Shown: positions 16,753-26,750, counted from the stretch's first letter. The stretch is DNA of 64,000 nt from Ruania rhizosphaerae (GCF_009805705.1 NZ_VSMB01000001.1:124001-188000); one strand, 5' to 3'. The notes: a model not told the origin generated them from the letters alone. Numbers and translations: made by a program.

Positions 16753-18309
16753 ATGTCTGCCCACCACACCTTCTCCCGCCGGTCGTTCCTCGCCGGTACC
16801 GGAGCGGCCATGACCGCCGTCGGAATCGCCGCCTGTGGCAACGGTTCCGGCAACGGCAATGGCTCGGGGAGCTCGACCTACTCCTTGCTCCTCCCCGGGG
16901 ACACACCCACGGACTGGACCCGGGTCCGTGACGCAGTGAACGAGAAACTGCGCGCCGACCTCGGGTTCGAGATCGAGCCCCAGTTCATCAACTGGAGCAA
17001 CTTCGCCAACCAGTCACTGCTGAAGTTCACCGCCGGTGAGGATTTCCAGACGTCGCTCTCTGCCCGCTGGCTCAACATCGCCCAGCTGATCGAGGGCGGG
17101 TCGCTGCAGCCGATGGACGATCTGCTCGCGAGCGGGGACTACGGCAACCTCACCGCTGCGGTCGACGAGAGCGCGTTCGACGCCAACCGGTGGAGCGACG
17201 GGAACGTCTACGGCGTCCCGGCCGTCAACAGCGCCGCCCGGATCCACTGCTACGTCGCCCGCGGCGACCTCATCGACCGCTACGCCGGCGGCGAGATCAC
17301 CAGCTTCGACCAGTTGGAGCAGTTCTGGTACGACGTACACGCCGGCGAGGGAATCGTCGGCTACGTCAAGAACAACTCGGTCTTCGACGTGCTCGGCGCT
17401 CCCACCGGGACGATGTTCGCCGAAGGGTGGGAATCGCCGTCGATGATCCCGCTGTACTTCTCCAGCGACTCCCTGCTGTTCGTCCCCTCCCGCGATGCCG
17501 CGAGCAGCGGCGTCACGGACGCGGTGCCATTCTGGGAGTACCAGCCCTACGTCGATGCGCTACGCCGTGCCCGCCGCTACTACGAGGACGGCATCATCAA
17601 CGCCGACCGGCTCAATGTCGACTCCGCCACGGCCGGGGCGCTGTTCAAGTCCGGTGGCGCTGCCACCACCTGGGCCATCACCGACGGAGCGAACACCTCC
17701 GCACACCTGAGCCAGCTCGAGGCGGCCGTGCCCGGCGCCAGCCTGGTGACACTGCTGCCGTTCGCCGACGGTATGGACGCCCGCCCGAACCAGACCTTCC
17801 AGGCCGACAACCTGGTGGTAGTCAATGCGGCGGCGGCCGACGCCGAGGCCGCTATGGCACTCTTGGACTGGGTATCGATCCAGGAGAACCACGACCTGCT
17901 CCAGTACGGCATCGAAGGCACCGACTGGACTCCCGTGGGCGAGGACGCGTACGAGCCGACCAGCGACTACGCGAACTTCCCCGGCTATGCCCTCAGCTGG
18001 CGGATCCCACTGGAGCGCCGGTACTCACGCATGAGCGAGTCGGAACAGGCGTGGTTCGAGTGGTCCAAGGACTACAACAACTTCACCCAGGACCCGTTCG
18101 CCGGGTTCATCCCCGACCTGAGCGCGATCGAGACCGAACACGCACAGATCACCGCAGCGATCGGCGAGTACGGCAACCCGTTGTGGGCCGGCGCGGTCGA
18201 CGTGGACGAAGGCCTCGACAACCTCAAGCATGCCGTCGAGCAGGCCGGCCTCGCCACCGTGCAGGAAGAACTGAACCGGCAGGCCGACGCCTACCTCGCC
18301 GGCCAGTAG
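16753..18309 (+). CDS. Extracellular sugar-binding lipoprotein, LplA type
   Basis: The substrate-binding subunit of the importer, about 518 residues. The N-terminus has a twin-arginine motif (SRRSFLAG) and a lipobox IAAC with Cys at about 30, followed by a Gly/Asn-rich linker, so it is probably Tat-exported and lipid-anchored. Conserved aromatic-rich segments near the C-terminus (FPGYALSWRIPLERRY, EQAWFEW) match the LplA family. The ATG at 16753 is better spaced from GAAGGG (16741-16746) than the ATG at 16750. The substrate is probably an oligosaccharide. Confidence 0.92.
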   Translation: MSAHHTFSRRSFLAGTGAAMTAVGIAACGNGSGNGNGSGSSTYSLLLPGDTPTDWTRVRDAVNEKLRADLGFEIEPQFINWSNFANQSLLKFTAGEDFQTSLSARWLNIAQLIEGGSLQPMDDLLASGDYGNLTAAVDESAFDANRWSDGNVYGVPAVNSAARIHCYVARGDLIDRYAGGEITSFDQLEQFWYDVHAGEGIVGYVKNNSVFDVLGAPTGTMFAEGWESPSMIPLYFSSDSLLFVPSRDAASSGVTDAVPFWEYQPYVDALRRARRYYEDGIINADRLNVDSATAGALFKSGGAATTWAITDGANTSAHLSQLEAAVPGASLVTLLPFADGMDARPNQTFQADNLVVVNAAAADAEAAMALLDWVSIQENHDLLQYGIEGTDWTPVGEDAYEPTSDYANFPGYALSWRIPLERRYSRMSESEQAWFEWSKDYNNFTQDPFAGFIPDLSAIETEHAQITAAIGEYGNPLWAGAVDVDEGLDNLKHAVEQAGLATVQEELNRQADAYLAGQ

Positions 18310-18378
18310 CGGCCAGCCCGCCCTCACCCCGTTCATCCCCGCACGGCCCCTCGCCGGCCTCGTTCGTGAAGGAACTCT

Positions 18379-19353
18379 GTGATCGACTATGCCCTCGCCG
18401 TCGGCTCGGCCAGGCTGACCGAACGACTCTTCGGCACGTCCCTGGACGTCCTGCGCGACGTCCAGGGACGGCGGGTCGGTGACATCCTGCACGACCTGCG
18501 GTCCCCGGCCTCCGACCAGACCCTCGCGCAGGCAGAAGCACTCGTGACGGGCTGGGATACCGCGCCACTCACCGCGGACATCCTCGCCCGCGCACCGCGG
18601 CTGCGCCTGGTGGTGCACGCCGGCGGGGGCACCGATCACCTGCTTCCCGACGGATGCGGGGACCTGACGGTCTTCGACGTGGGTGATGCCAACGCCGTGC
18701 CGGTAGCGGAGTACACCCTCGCGATGATCCTGCTGGCCAACAAGGAGACGTTCCGCGCTCAGCAGCTCTACCGGCGCCGGCGCGCCGTCGTCGACCGGGA
18801 GGAGGAGTTCCCCTCGGCCGGGAACTTCGACCGCAGTGTCGGCGTCATCAGTGCTTCCCGGATCGGCCGTCTGGTGATCGACCACCTTGAGGGCTTCCCG
18901 GGTTTGCGCACACTCCTGTACGACCCGCATCCGAGCGCCCGGGCAGGCCTTCCACCCGGGGTGGTGCACGTCGATCTGGACACCTTGCTGACATCGTCCG
19001 ACGTGGTCACCGTGCACGCCCCGGTACTGCCGGAGACGCACCGGATGATCGGCTCCCGGGAGCTGTCGCTGCTGCGCGACGGCGCAACGCTCATCAACAC
19101 CTCTCGCGGATCGATCATCGACGCCGGCGCTCTGGAGGCCGAACTGGTCAGCGGCCGGATTCAGGCGATCCTCGACGTCACCGACCCCGAACCGCTACCT
19201 GCGCAGTCTCCGCTCTACGACCTCCCCAACGTGCTGCTCACCCCGCATATGGCCGGGTCGGTGGGGACCGAACTACGCCGGATGGGCGCCGCCGTCGCTG
19301 ACCATCTCACCGCGGCGGCACAACAGCGCGCGAGACTACCGGTACCGCGATGA
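18379..19353 (+). CDS. D-isomer-specific 2-hydroxyacid dehydrogenase
   Basis: A 324-residue NAD-dependent dehydrogenase with the nucleotide-binding strand VGVISASRIGRL (about residues 154-165; the usual GxGxxG is altered to ISASRIG), catalytic Arg in LINTSRGSIID, Glu in DVTDPEPL and His in LTPHMAGS. Cytoplasmic; reduces or oxidises a 2-oxo/2-hydroxyacid, perhaps from the imported sugar. GTG start with AAGGAA upstream, 69 nt after the binding-protein gene, in the same operon. Substrate unknown. Confidence 0.88.
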   Translation: MIDYALAVGSARLTERLFGTSLDVLRDVQGRRVGDILHDLRSPASDQTLAQAEALVTGWDTAPLTADILARAPRLRLVVHAGGGTDHLLPDGCGDLTVFDVGDANAVPVAEYTLAMILLANKETFRAQQLYRRRRAVVDREEEFPSAGNFDRSVGVISASRIGRLVIDHLEGFPGLRTLLYDPHPSARAGLPPGVVHVDLDTLLTSSDVVTVHAPVLPETHRMIGSRELSLLRDGATLINTSRGSIIDAGALEAELVSGRIQAILDVTDPEPLPAQSPLYDLPNVLLTPHMAGSVGTELRRMGAAVADHLTAAAQQRARLPVPR

Positions 19354-19421
19354 GAGGTTCAGACGTCACCGGAGTGCGACGTGGATACGATCGATCCTCA
19401 GGACCCAAGGGCAGGAGGACC

Positions 19422-20459
19422 ATGGCGGAGGAGCCACCGCTCGCGCGTGCAGCACGCCTCGCCGACGTCGCCGAACTAGCGGGCGTGTCTCCGGCGACAG
19501 CATCGCGGGTGCTCAACGGCGGTCATCGCGGTGTCCGCGAGGCCAACCGGCAACGGGTCCTCGATGCGGCTAAGCAACTGGGCTACACGGCCAACCTCGC
19601 AGCCCAGACCGTCGCGCGCGGACGCGGGCGCGGCGTGACGCTCCTGGCCAGCGGCATGCCGGACGACTATGCCAACCCGGTCACCGCCGGCGTGGTTGCG
19701 GCGGCCCAGCGACGAGGGCTGCCGTTCACGCTGATCTCCGCCGGCACCGAACCGGCCGACCTGGTCGAAGCGGTCAACATGGCCCGCGGCAACCGGCCCG
19801 AGCTCCTCATGCTCGCCGGTGGGCGGATGGCCGACGACGCCACGATCCCCGATCTCGTCGACGCGTTGCAGCGGTACGAGGACGAGGGGGGTCGCGTCGT
19901 CCTCATCACCCAGAAGGGGCTCCCCTTCGACACGGTCGCGTACGCGAACCGCCAGGGTGGCCGAGACATGGCGGCCACGCTGGTGGAGCTCGGCTACCGC
20001 GACTTCGCCGTGATCTCCGGCCTCAAACACGGCCTCACCCAGCGCGAGCGCACCGAGGGATTCATCGATGGCTTGGCTGCCGCCGGGATCACCCTGCCGG
20101 CCGACCGGGTACTGATCGGCCAGTTCGACCGGGATGCTGCTTACGCCTTGACCGGTGAACTCCTCCGCCGGCCGATCGAGGTCGACGCGATCTTCGCCGT
20201 CAACGATGCGATGGCGCTCGGCGTGCTGACGTTCCTGCGGGACAGGGGAGAGACCGCACCCCGCATCGCGGTCGCCGGCTTCGACGACATCAAGGCTCTG
20301 CGGGACGTGACCCCGGCGCTGACCACAGTGCACCTGCCGTGGGAGAGCGCGGCCGACGAGGCGCTGCGTATGGGACTGGGACCGCGGTCGCCGGAGCCGC
20401 AGGTCTCAGTGATCGAGGGCCATGTGGTCGTCCGTGAGAGCACACCGCCGCTGCGTTGA
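19422..20459 (+). CDS. LacI-family transcriptional regulator of the importer locus
   Basis: A sugar-responsive repressor of about 345 residues. The HTH lies at about residues 10-55 (LADVAELAGVSPATASRVLN), followed by the hinge and a periplasmic-binding-protein-like effector domain with VDAIFAVNDAMALGVL and VAGFDDI motifs. An ATG at 19350 overlaps the previous stop, but AGGAGG at 19413-19418 directs the start at 19422, which places the HTH close to the N-terminus as usual. The operator-like sites O1 and O2 upstream of 14816 are its likely targets. Confidence 0.93.
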   Translation: MAEEPPLARAARLADVAELAGVSPATASRVLNGGHRGVREANRQRVLDAAKQLGYTANLAAQTVARGRGRGVTLLASGMPDDYANPVTAGVVAAAQRRGLPFTLISAGTEPADLVEAVNMARGNRPELLMLAGGRMADDATIPDLVDALQRYEDEGGRVVLITQKGLPFDTVAYANRQGGRDMAATLVELGYRDFAVISGLKHGLTQRERTEGFIDGLAAAGITLPADRVLIGQFDRDAAYALTGELLRRPIEVDAIFAVNDAMALGVLTFLRDRGETAPRIAVAGFDDIKALRDVTPALTTVHLPWESAADEALRMGLGPRSPEPQVSVIEGHVVVRESTPPLR

Positions 20460-20475
20460 CGGCAGAGCCGGCGCC

Positions 20476-20512
20476 GAACCCGTTCAGATGTTCAGTAGTG
20501 TGTTCCGGGTTC
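20476..20512. promoter_or_regulatory. Inverted repeat before the esterase gene
   Basis: GAACCCG (20476-20482) and CGGGTTC (20506-20512) form a perfect 7-bp inverted repeat with a 23-nt interval that also contains repeated GTTC. It lies just upstream of the AAGGAG site of the esterase. It could be a hairpin or an operator. Confidence 0.3.
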
Positions 20513-20531
20513 ATCGATCAAGGAGCACCAG

Positions 20532-21515
20532 TTGACAGTGCCGCCGTTCCAGGCGTGGTTCCCCGACGCACCGTTCGACGCCACACACGGCTATGACCTC
20601 GACGCGTTGCTACAGGTGCAGCCACCAGCAGCGCCTGCGGGCTTCGACGACTTCTGGCAGCAGGTCTACACCGATGCCCGCACCGTGGACCCGCAGCCGT
20701 GGATGACGCCGGACCCGATGACCGGCCGCCACCACGAGGTGCACCACGTCGACCTGACGACCCTGGACGGTCTGCGCCTGGGCGGCTGGGTGGCCCTCCC
20801 CCACGGGCCCGCCCGCATCGGCGTGGTGATCAGCCACGGCTACGGGGGCCGTGCCGAGCCCGATCTGACAGCGCTGCCGGCAGATGCGGCCGCGATCTTC
20901 CCTGTGGCCCGCGGACTCCCCACGATGAGCCTCATGCCCGAAGTGCTCCGGCCTGAGGACGGGCACGTCATCGACGGGATCGAGTCGGTCGACACCTACG
21001 TGCTGCGCGGTTGCGCGGCCGACGTGTGGTGCGCCGCGACAGCACTGCACCAGCTGCTGGAGCGGGAGCTGCCGTTGGTGTTCGTCGGTGGCAGCTTCGG
21101 CGGCGGGCAGGGCGCGCTCGCACTCCCGTGGGATGAGCGGTTCGTCGCCGCGGCGTTGAACGTCCCGAGCTTCGGGCAGTACGACCTGCGGCTGGCCCAG
21201 CAGTGCACCGGAAGTGGTGCGCGGGTGACCGAGTACGTGAAGGACCACCCGCAGGCACGCGAGGTGCTGCGCTACTTCGACGCTGCCACGGCCGCCACCC
21301 GATTGCAGATCCCCACCCTGATGGCGTGCGCGCTGTGGGACCCGGCGGTTCCTCCGGCCGGGCAGTTCGCGGTGCACAACGCGGCGCGGTCGGCCACCGG
21401 TGACGCCGCCCGGCTGCAGGTGCTCAGCGCCGGTCACGCCGAGTACCCCTCCCAGGTGGGCGAAGCGGCCGTGTGGCTGCGGGGCGTACGTGACCTGATC
21501 AACGCGGCCGCGTAG
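20532..21515 (+). CDS. AXE1-type acetyl esterase (acetylxylan esterase / cephalosporin-C deacetylase family)
   Basis: A 327-residue alpha/beta hydrolase that removes acetyl groups from sugars or oligosaccharides. It has the AXE1 features: FDDFWQQ near residue 40, the nucleophile motif GGSFGGGQG (Ser about 188), Asp in ALWDPAVPP and His in SAGHAEYP. No signal peptide, so it probably deacetylates imported oligosaccharides in the cytoplasm. I chose the TTG at 20532 because AAGGAG (20520-20525) lies 6 nt upstream; a GTG at 20538 is an alternative. Transcribed with the importer locus. Confidence 0.88.
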   Translation: MTVPPFQAWFPDAPFDATHGYDLDALLQVQPPAAPAGFDDFWQQVYTDARTVDPQPWMTPDPMTGRHHEVHHVDLTTLDGLRLGGWVALPHGPARIGVVISHGYGGRAEPDLTALPADAAAIFPVARGLPTMSLMPEVLRPEDGHVIDGIESVDTYVLRGCAADVWCAATALHQLLERELPLVFVGGSFGGGQGALALPWDERFVAAALNVPSFGQYDLRLAQQCTGSGARVTEYVKDHPQAREVLRYFDAATAATRLQIPTLMACALWDPAVPPAGQFAVHNAARSATGDAARLQVLSAGHAEYPSQVGEAAVWLRGVRDLINAAA

Positions 21516-21722
21516 GTAGTCGCGCCGCTGGGAGCGCATGCCCCCGACGGCGTATCCCGCCATGTGGTCCTCCCTCACCTCCCGCATGCTCTGGTTCGCA
21601 GCACGGGCGTACAGTGATCGGCGACCGACCCGACCGCTCCCTGCGCAGACAGGCACACACTGCGCTGACCGGCCGGACGATTCCTGCAGAGGCGGCCCGG
21701 CGCCGCGGAAGGAAGCTGCCCC

Positions 21723-22001
21723 ATGTCGCAGACGCAACGCTCCCGGGCCACCGGTGTGGTCGCGATCGTGCTGGGGGTGCTGCTCGCCGCCCTCATGGTC
21801 TACCCGTGGCCGCAGCACACCCCGACCCCCATCATCGGTGGCGTGATCCCGGCACCACTGTTCTTCTGGATCATCTGGACCGCGCTGTTCGTCGGGTATG
21901 TCGCCTGGATCGCCTACCGGTGGGACCCCTACGCCGCTGTCGCACGCCGCGCTGAGGCTCTCGCCGCGCAGCAGAACGACGCAAACGGGGAGGAGCGCTG
22001 A
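21723..22001 (+). CDS. DUF3311 small membrane protein
   Basis: A 92-residue protein with two transmembrane helices (about residues 9-27 and 43-66) and a charged C-terminal tail. Small DUF3311 proteins are regularly encoded directly before SSS-family symporters, as here, and are thought to be accessory subunits (YhdT-like). A GGAAGGA ribosome site precedes the ATG, and the stop overlaps the symporter start as TGATG. Function in detail unknown. Confidence 0.85.
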   Translation: MSQTQRSRATGVVAIVLGVLLAALMVYPWPQHTPTPIIGGVIPAPLFFWIIWTALFVGYVAWIAYRWDPYAAVARRAEALAAQQNDANGEER

Positions 22002-23506
22002 TGTCTGCCACCACCATGTGGATCGCGCTCGCGGTCTTCGCCGGGTTGCTGGTCTTCCTGGGCTACCTCGGGCACCGGGGCTCGACCAACACGCTCGAGG
22101 ACTTCGTGCTCGGCAGCCGGAAGCTGAGCAACATCCCGGCATTCTTCACGGTCACCGCCACGTTGTTCAGTGCTTTCAGCTACTTCGGGATCACCGGCCA
22201 GTTCTACACCAGCGGCATCGGCGCCTGGATTCAGGTGGCCACCACCGCGGCCGTCGGCCCGATTCTGTACTTCGCCGGCACCCGCATCTGGGTGGTCGCC
22301 CGCAAGTACGGCATCGTGAACGTGACCGAGTACCTCACCGACCGCTACCGCTCACGGTGGGTAGGTCTCGTGGCGGGCGTGATCATGATCGCCGCGCTCG
22401 TGCCCTACATGGGTGCCCAGTTCCGCGGCAGCGGCCTCACCCTGGAGGCCGTCACCAGTGGGGGTATCCCCTACTGGGCCGGTGCGGTCTTCCTCGCCGT
22501 GGTGGTCACCCTGTATGTGATGAGTGGTGGTTTCCGCTCCGTGGTCTGGACCGATGTGATCCAGGGCGGGCTCATGTACGTGCTGCTCGCGATCGCAGCG
22601 ATCATCCTGGTCGCCACCCACACTGACGGCCTCGGCAACCTGCTCGACATGGTCGAGGAGCAGGGCCAGTCCGCACTGCTGTCCAACCCGGGAGCCGACG
22701 GCCTGTTCGGTCTGCCGTACCTGATCTCGGTGCTGGTGATCTTCGCAGCCGCTCACTTCACGATGCCGCAGTTGCAGCAGCGGTGGATGGCGGCCCGCAG
22801 CCACTCGACGCTCAAGTTCATGGCGATCTCGCTGCCGGTGGGTACGGCGATCATCTACTTCTGCCTGTTCTACATCGCGATGGTCGGGGTGGTCACCCGC
22901 CCAGGCGATCCGGCACCGGAGGCGATCTACCCGGCGATGATCATGGAGGTGCTCCCGCAGTGGTTGCTGCTGGTGGCCATCCTCGCGATCATCGCGGCCA
23001 CCGGCTCCACCGCGAACTCGATCGTGCTGACCCTGAGCTCGATCGTGGCGAAGGAGTACGTGAACCCGGCACGTCGCCGCCGGGGCAAGGTCAGCCCCGA
23101 GCAGGAGAACAAGACGCTCACCACCACCGCACGCGCCCTGCTGCCAGTCCTGGTGGCCGGTGGCCTGCTGGTCGCGTTCTTCGGGCCGAGCAGCATCATC
23201 AGCATCATCGTCTCGATCACCTGGCCGGCGGTATTCCTGATCTTCCCGACGCTGCTGGCGGGCCTGTACTGGCGCCGGGCCACGGCACCCGCGGCAGTCG
23301 CCTCGATGGTGGTCTCCGAGCTGATCTTCCTCAGCCTGAACCAGGGCTGGCTGCCGATCTCGCTCGGTGGCTGGCACCCCGCGATCCCGGCCGCGATCGT
23401 CGGTGTGATCCTGCTGGTCGGAGGCAGCTACCTCACGAAGCCGCCGTCGAAGGAGCACATCGAGCGGCACTTCGAGCTGTTCGAGACTGATCCGGCGAGA
23501 ATCTGA
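22001..23506 (+). CDS. Sodium:solute symporter (SSS family)
   Basis: A 501-residue integral membrane protein with about 13 helices that couples solute uptake to a sodium gradient. The N-terminal helix is followed by the family segment YLGHRGSTNTLEDFVLGSRK; the core contains LVAGVIMIAALVPYMGAQ and the late SANSIVLTLSSIV-like stretch (GSTANSIVLTLSS). The start overlaps the DUF3311 stop, with GGAGGAG upstream. Substrate cannot be inferred; in this locus a sugar acid or monosaccharide product is plausible. Confidence 0.9.
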   Translation: MSATTMWIALAVFAGLLVFLGYLGHRGSTNTLEDFVLGSRKLSNIPAFFTVTATLFSAFSYFGITGQFYTSGIGAWIQVATTAAVGPILYFAGTRIWVVARKYGIVNVTEYLTDRYRSRWVGLVAGVIMIAALVPYMGAQFRGSGLTLEAVTSGGIPYWAGAVFLAVVVTLYVMSGGFRSVVWTDVIQGGLMYVLLAIAAIILVATHTDGLGNLLDMVEEQGQSALLSNPGADGLFGLPYLISVLVIFAAAHFTMPQLQQRWMAARSHSTLKFMAISLPVGTAIIYFCLFYIAMVGVVTRPGDPAPEAIYPAMIMEVLPQWLLLVAILAIIAATGSTANSIVLTLSSIVAKEYVNPARRRRGKVSPEQENKTLTTTARALLPVLVAGGLLVAFFGPSSIISIIVSITWPAVFLIFPTLLAGLYWRRATAPAAVASMVVSELIFLSLNQGWLPISLGGWHPAIPAAIVGVILLVGGSYLTKPPSKEHIERHFELFETDPARI

Positions 23507-23551
23507 GGTGGACCGGGGCGTAACCGTGCACGCCCCAGGCACAATGGCACG

Positions 23552-24418
23552 ATGGGTGTCGACCGGAAGGCAATGCTGAAGGTCGACGCCCATCACCATC
23601 TGTGGGATCCACGCCGTCGGCAGTACCCGTGGCTGAGGGCTCGGGGAGACGACCTTCTGCTCACCCCCTTCACGGCGGCACAGTTCGAGGCCCTCGCCGA
23701 CCGGCACCGGATCGGCGCCAGCGTACTGGTTCAGACACTCACGGATGCCGGAGAGACGGTCGAGTTCCTCTCCACAGCCGCCACCAGCCCGGTCGTCGCC
23801 GCCGTGGTGGGGTGGGTTGATCTGACCTCAGGACGTGTGGCGGAAGACCTCGATGTCCTCCAGTCCGGCCCGGGTGGGAGCTTCCTTCGCGGAATCCGTC
23901 ATCCACTCCCCCGCGAAGCTGACCTGAACTGGCTCGGACGCGACGATGTCCGGTCCGGACTGCGTGAACTGGCTCGGCGCGGGTTGGCGTTCGACGTCCT
24001 CGCCGACGAACGCCACCTTCCTGCGGCCACAGCGGTTGCGCAGGCGCACCCTGACCTGCCGTTGGTCATCAACCATGCGGCCAAGCCGCCGTTGCGCGGT
24101 GGCGACCTCACCCGGTGGCGCGAGGCGATCATCGACCTCGCCGTAACCGACAACGTCACCTGCAAGGTCTCGGGACTGGTCACCGAGGCGGACCATGCCC
24201 GGTGGACGATCAACGACCTTCGCCCGGCCGTCGAATTGGTCCTGGAGGTCTTCGGGCCAGGACGGGTGATGCTCGGCTCGGACTGGCCCGTCTGCCTTGT
24301 CGCCGGAAGCTACGACCGGGTGCTGGATGCCTATCGTGGCCTGCTGGATGGTCTCAGCGTCGCGGAGCGGGACAGCGTCGAAGGGGGCGTGGCGGAACGG
24401 GTATACAACTTGGCGTAG
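23552..24418 (+). CDS. L-fuconolactonase-like amidohydrolase (COG3618)
   Basis: A 288-residue TIM-barrel hydrolase of the COG3618 group, which opens L-fucono-, L-rhamnono- or related lactones. The metal-site motif DAHHHLWDP is near residue 12, with LRGIRHPL, INHAAKPP, CKVSGLVT and MLGSDWPVC later in the chain, all in the expected order. The second ATG (23573, with GGAAGG before it) would begin the protein MLKVDAHHH, typical of the family, and may be the true start. Together with the aldo/keto reductase at 38071 it would form an oxidative L-fucose route. Confidence 0.87.
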   Translation: MGVDRKAMLKVDAHHHLWDPRRRQYPWLRARGDDLLLTPFTAAQFEALADRHRIGASVLVQTLTDAGETVEFLSTAATSPVVAAVVGWVDLTSGRVAEDLDVLQSGPGGSFLRGIRHPLPREADLNWLGRDDVRSGLRELARRGLAFDVLADERHLPAATAVAQAHPDLPLVINHAAKPPLRGGDLTRWREAIIDLAVTDNVTCKVSGLVTEADHARWTINDLRPAVELVLEVFGPGRVMLGSDWPVCLVAGSYDRVLDAYRGLLDGLSVAERDSVEGGVAERVYNLA

Positions 24419-24443
24419 ACCGTCCGCCTTCGCCTCCGGCCGA

Positions 24444-26750
24444 CTACCCGGACCTGGGTTCTACCCGCGGTTCGAGGTGAACCGTCGCGCCGTCCGCGAC
24501 CACAGTCCGAGGTCCAGGCGGACACCCGTCCCGTGCAGCCTCCGGGGCAACGGCCGCGACGGTAAAGTCCGCTCCCTGTGCCTCCAGGGCGATCGTCCCG
24601 CGAGCGTCGAGACCGACCGACAGCCGACCGTCCTGGCCGTCGCCGAACACCAAAGGATCCGCGCCAACCTCCGATCCACTGACATACGGGGCCAGCGTGA
24701 GATCGGTCCAGCCCTCCCGGGGCCGTCCGCTCTGCCGGTAACCGAGTACAGCGCCGTCACGAACAAAGATCGGCAGGCCCTCCGGCCGATACAGGGGCGC
24801 GTCGACGACGTAAGAGCGACCACCCGCATACATCGCGCCAGACCAGAAGTCGTGCCAGATGCCCGGTGGGAGGTACACACTGCGCTCCTGCCAGCCCTCG
24901 TCGGCCACCGGAGCAACGAGCAGCGAGCGCCCGACCAGCACCTGATCCCATACCGACGCAACGCGGTCGTCGTCGGGATAGTCGAAGATCAGCGGCCGGA
25001 CCATGGGAACGGCACGCTCGACGGCGTCGATCGCCGCGGAGTAGAAGGTGGGCGCGAGGCGGTGCCGGAGCCGCATGAACGTGAGCAGCAGCTCCGAGAC
25101 GGGTTCACGATAGCGCCACGGCAGCTTGGGGTCCGTCCGAACGCTGCTGTGCAGGCGCGGTACCGGGACGAAGAGGAACCCGTGGGCGATGCGGCGAATC
25201 ACGTTCTCGTCGCTGTCGATGAGCCCCAGGCCCGAGGAAGCGTGTTCGGTGAATCCGCCGAGGTCCACGGAGGAGAAGGGGAAACCGGTCATCGCAGTGT
25301 TCATGACGAAGTTGAGGTCTTCGCGCACCCGGCTCACCCCGGCGGAAGTGTCCCCCGGCCACGGGATCGCCACCGTCTGGTCCCCGAGCCATCCGCCCCG
25401 CGTCAGCGTGTAGCTGGGTTGGCCAGTGAGGCGACGGGTGCGAGTGGTCAGGTCCTGATTCCACATGCTGCTGTAGAAGTTACGGGACGGAACACCACTG
25501 GGGAGCTTCCCTTCGACTCGTTCGCTGTTGTCGATCCACCACCCTGCGGCGCCGTCGGATACTCGTTGCGCATACTGGCGCCAGGCCCATTCCTCAGCCT
25601 CAGGATTGCCCAGGTCGGCGACCCACTGCTCGTGCGTACCGTCGCGCAGGTAGCCGCGAGATCTCCCCTCAGCCGCCACCTCACCGCTGTACATCCTCGT
25701 GTTGACGTGCAGAACGAGATCGATCTGCCGCTCCTGCAGGTCGGTGACTAGACCCGCGGACGTCCCGTAACGCTGTTGGTCCCATTCCAGATTCGCCCCG
25801 TCACCGCTCTCCTCGTCCTTGAAGAACGTTCCGGCGCGCCAGTGCAGATCGAGGGCAAGCACGTCCAAGGGAATCTCCTGGACCGCGAACTGCTCCACCC
25901 AGGCGCGATAGTCGTCTGCGGACGCCTCCCCCGCCCACGAGAACCAGGCCCCGAACCATTGCGGTCGCGGCACGGGTGGACGCCCCGTCAACGCGTGCAG
26001 CAGCGTAATCCACTCCTGGGGACCCTTCCCCGCACTCATCACGAGGTCTACCGGGCCGTCCGGGATGTCGAGCGACCACTCGAGTGGGTTCTCCTGCCCG
26101 AGATCGACGTACACGTGCGGGTATGGATTGAGCAGCACTGCCGCGAACGCTCCGGGTGAGCAGAAGGCGGGAATCGGAAAGCCGCCGTAGTCACCGCGTT
26201 GATGGTAGGCCTTCACCGCGAGCATGTCCGAGGCCGTGCCCGACTTGTCCGGGTCGCTGATCCGTCCGCCGAGCCCCAAGACGGGACGCTCAGGGCGGCG
26301 AGTGAAGACCAGACGGACGGCACCGCTGTCCGGATCCCGCGCCACCGTGGTCGAGTGGGTCACGCACTCGCCGGTGTAGCGGCGGGTCACGGCCATGCTC
26401 AGGTCGGGGTAGCCGAGGTGGAGGACCGTTCCCCCGACGGCGATGCTCACCTGGGAGCCGTCGTCACTGAGTTCGCTGGTCCCGCGATCCCGGCCCGCGC
26501 GCAGCACCCGACGGGCGATGTCACTCTCCGGCGAACCGTGCCTTCCGAGCCGCACACGGACCGAGCCATCGACCTCGGCCTCAGCATGCACGCTCAGCTC
26601 TGAGTTGTGCAGTCCGACCAAGCGTCCCTCGCGGTAGAACGGTCGCAGGTCACCGATCGGATCGAGGGTCTCGTCGGAACTCTCGAGGCGCCACTCCATC
26701 TCAGCAGGCCAGGTGATGTCCTGGTGACGCCTGGTTCTCCTGATCCTCAC
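24444..26750 (-). CDS. Glycoside hydrolase family 31
   Basis: A 768-residue GH31 enzyme: N-terminal beta-sandwich, catalytic TIM barrel (about residues 270-600) and C-terminal sandwich domains. The nucleophile Asp is in GWWIDNSE (about 407) and the acid/base Asp in WPGDTSAG (about 467). GH31 enzymes act on alpha-linked glucose, xylose, galactose or sulfoquinovose. No signal peptide, so it works on imported oligosaccharides. The GTG start overlaps the upstream stop (GTGA); an ATG at 26699 is an alternative. Last gene of the leftward operon, 25 nt from the convergent fuconolactonase. Confidence 0.9.
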   Translation of the reverse strand: MRIRRTRRHQDITWPAEMEWRLESSDETLDPIGDLRPFYREGRLVGLHNSELSVHAEAEVDGSVRVRLGRHGSPESDIARRVLRAGRDRGTSELSDDGSQVSIAVGGTVLHLGYPDLSMAVTRRYTGECVTHSTTVARDPDSGAVRLVFTRRPERPVLGLGGRISDPDKSGTASDMLAVKAYHQRGDYGGFPIPAFCSPGAFAAVLLNPYPHVYVDLGQENPLEWSLDIPDGPVDLVMSAGKGPQEWITLLHALTGRPPVPRPQWFGAWFSWAGEASADDYRAWVEQFAVQEIPLDVLALDLHWRAGTFFKDEESGDGANLEWDQQRYGTSAGLVTDLQERQIDLVLHVNTRMYSGEVAAEGRSRGYLRDGTHEQWVADLGNPEAEEWAWRQYAQRVSDGAAGWWIDNSERVEGKLPSGVPSRNFYSSMWNQDLTTRTRRLTGQPSYTLTRGGWLGDQTVAIPWPGDTSAGVSRVREDLNFVMNTAMTGFPFSSVDLGGFTEHASSGLGLIDSDENVIRRIAHGFLFVPVPRLHSSVRTDPKLPWRYREPVSELLLTFMRLRHRLAPTFYSAAIDAVERAVPMVRPLIFDYPDDDRVASVWDQVLVGRSLLVAPVADEGWQERSVYLPPGIWHDFWSGAMYAGGRSYVVDAPLYRPEGLPIFVRDGAVLGYRQSGRPREGWTDLTLAPYVSGSEVGADPLVFGDGQDGRLSVGLDARGTIALEAQGADFTVAAVAPEAARDGCPPGPRTVVADGATVHLEPRVEPRSG

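Noticed and set aside
18379-19353. Pseudogene call because of the altered GxGxxG in the dehydrogenase
   Set aside because: The frame is full length with catalytic Arg, Glu and His in place; the changed loop is seen in functional relatives.
21538-21722. Small gene on either strand between the esterase and DUF3311 genes
   Set aside because: A minus-strand ATG near 21563 has a good GGGAGG site, but the frame runs on antisense to the esterase with no recognisable motif; the plus frame is also featureless.
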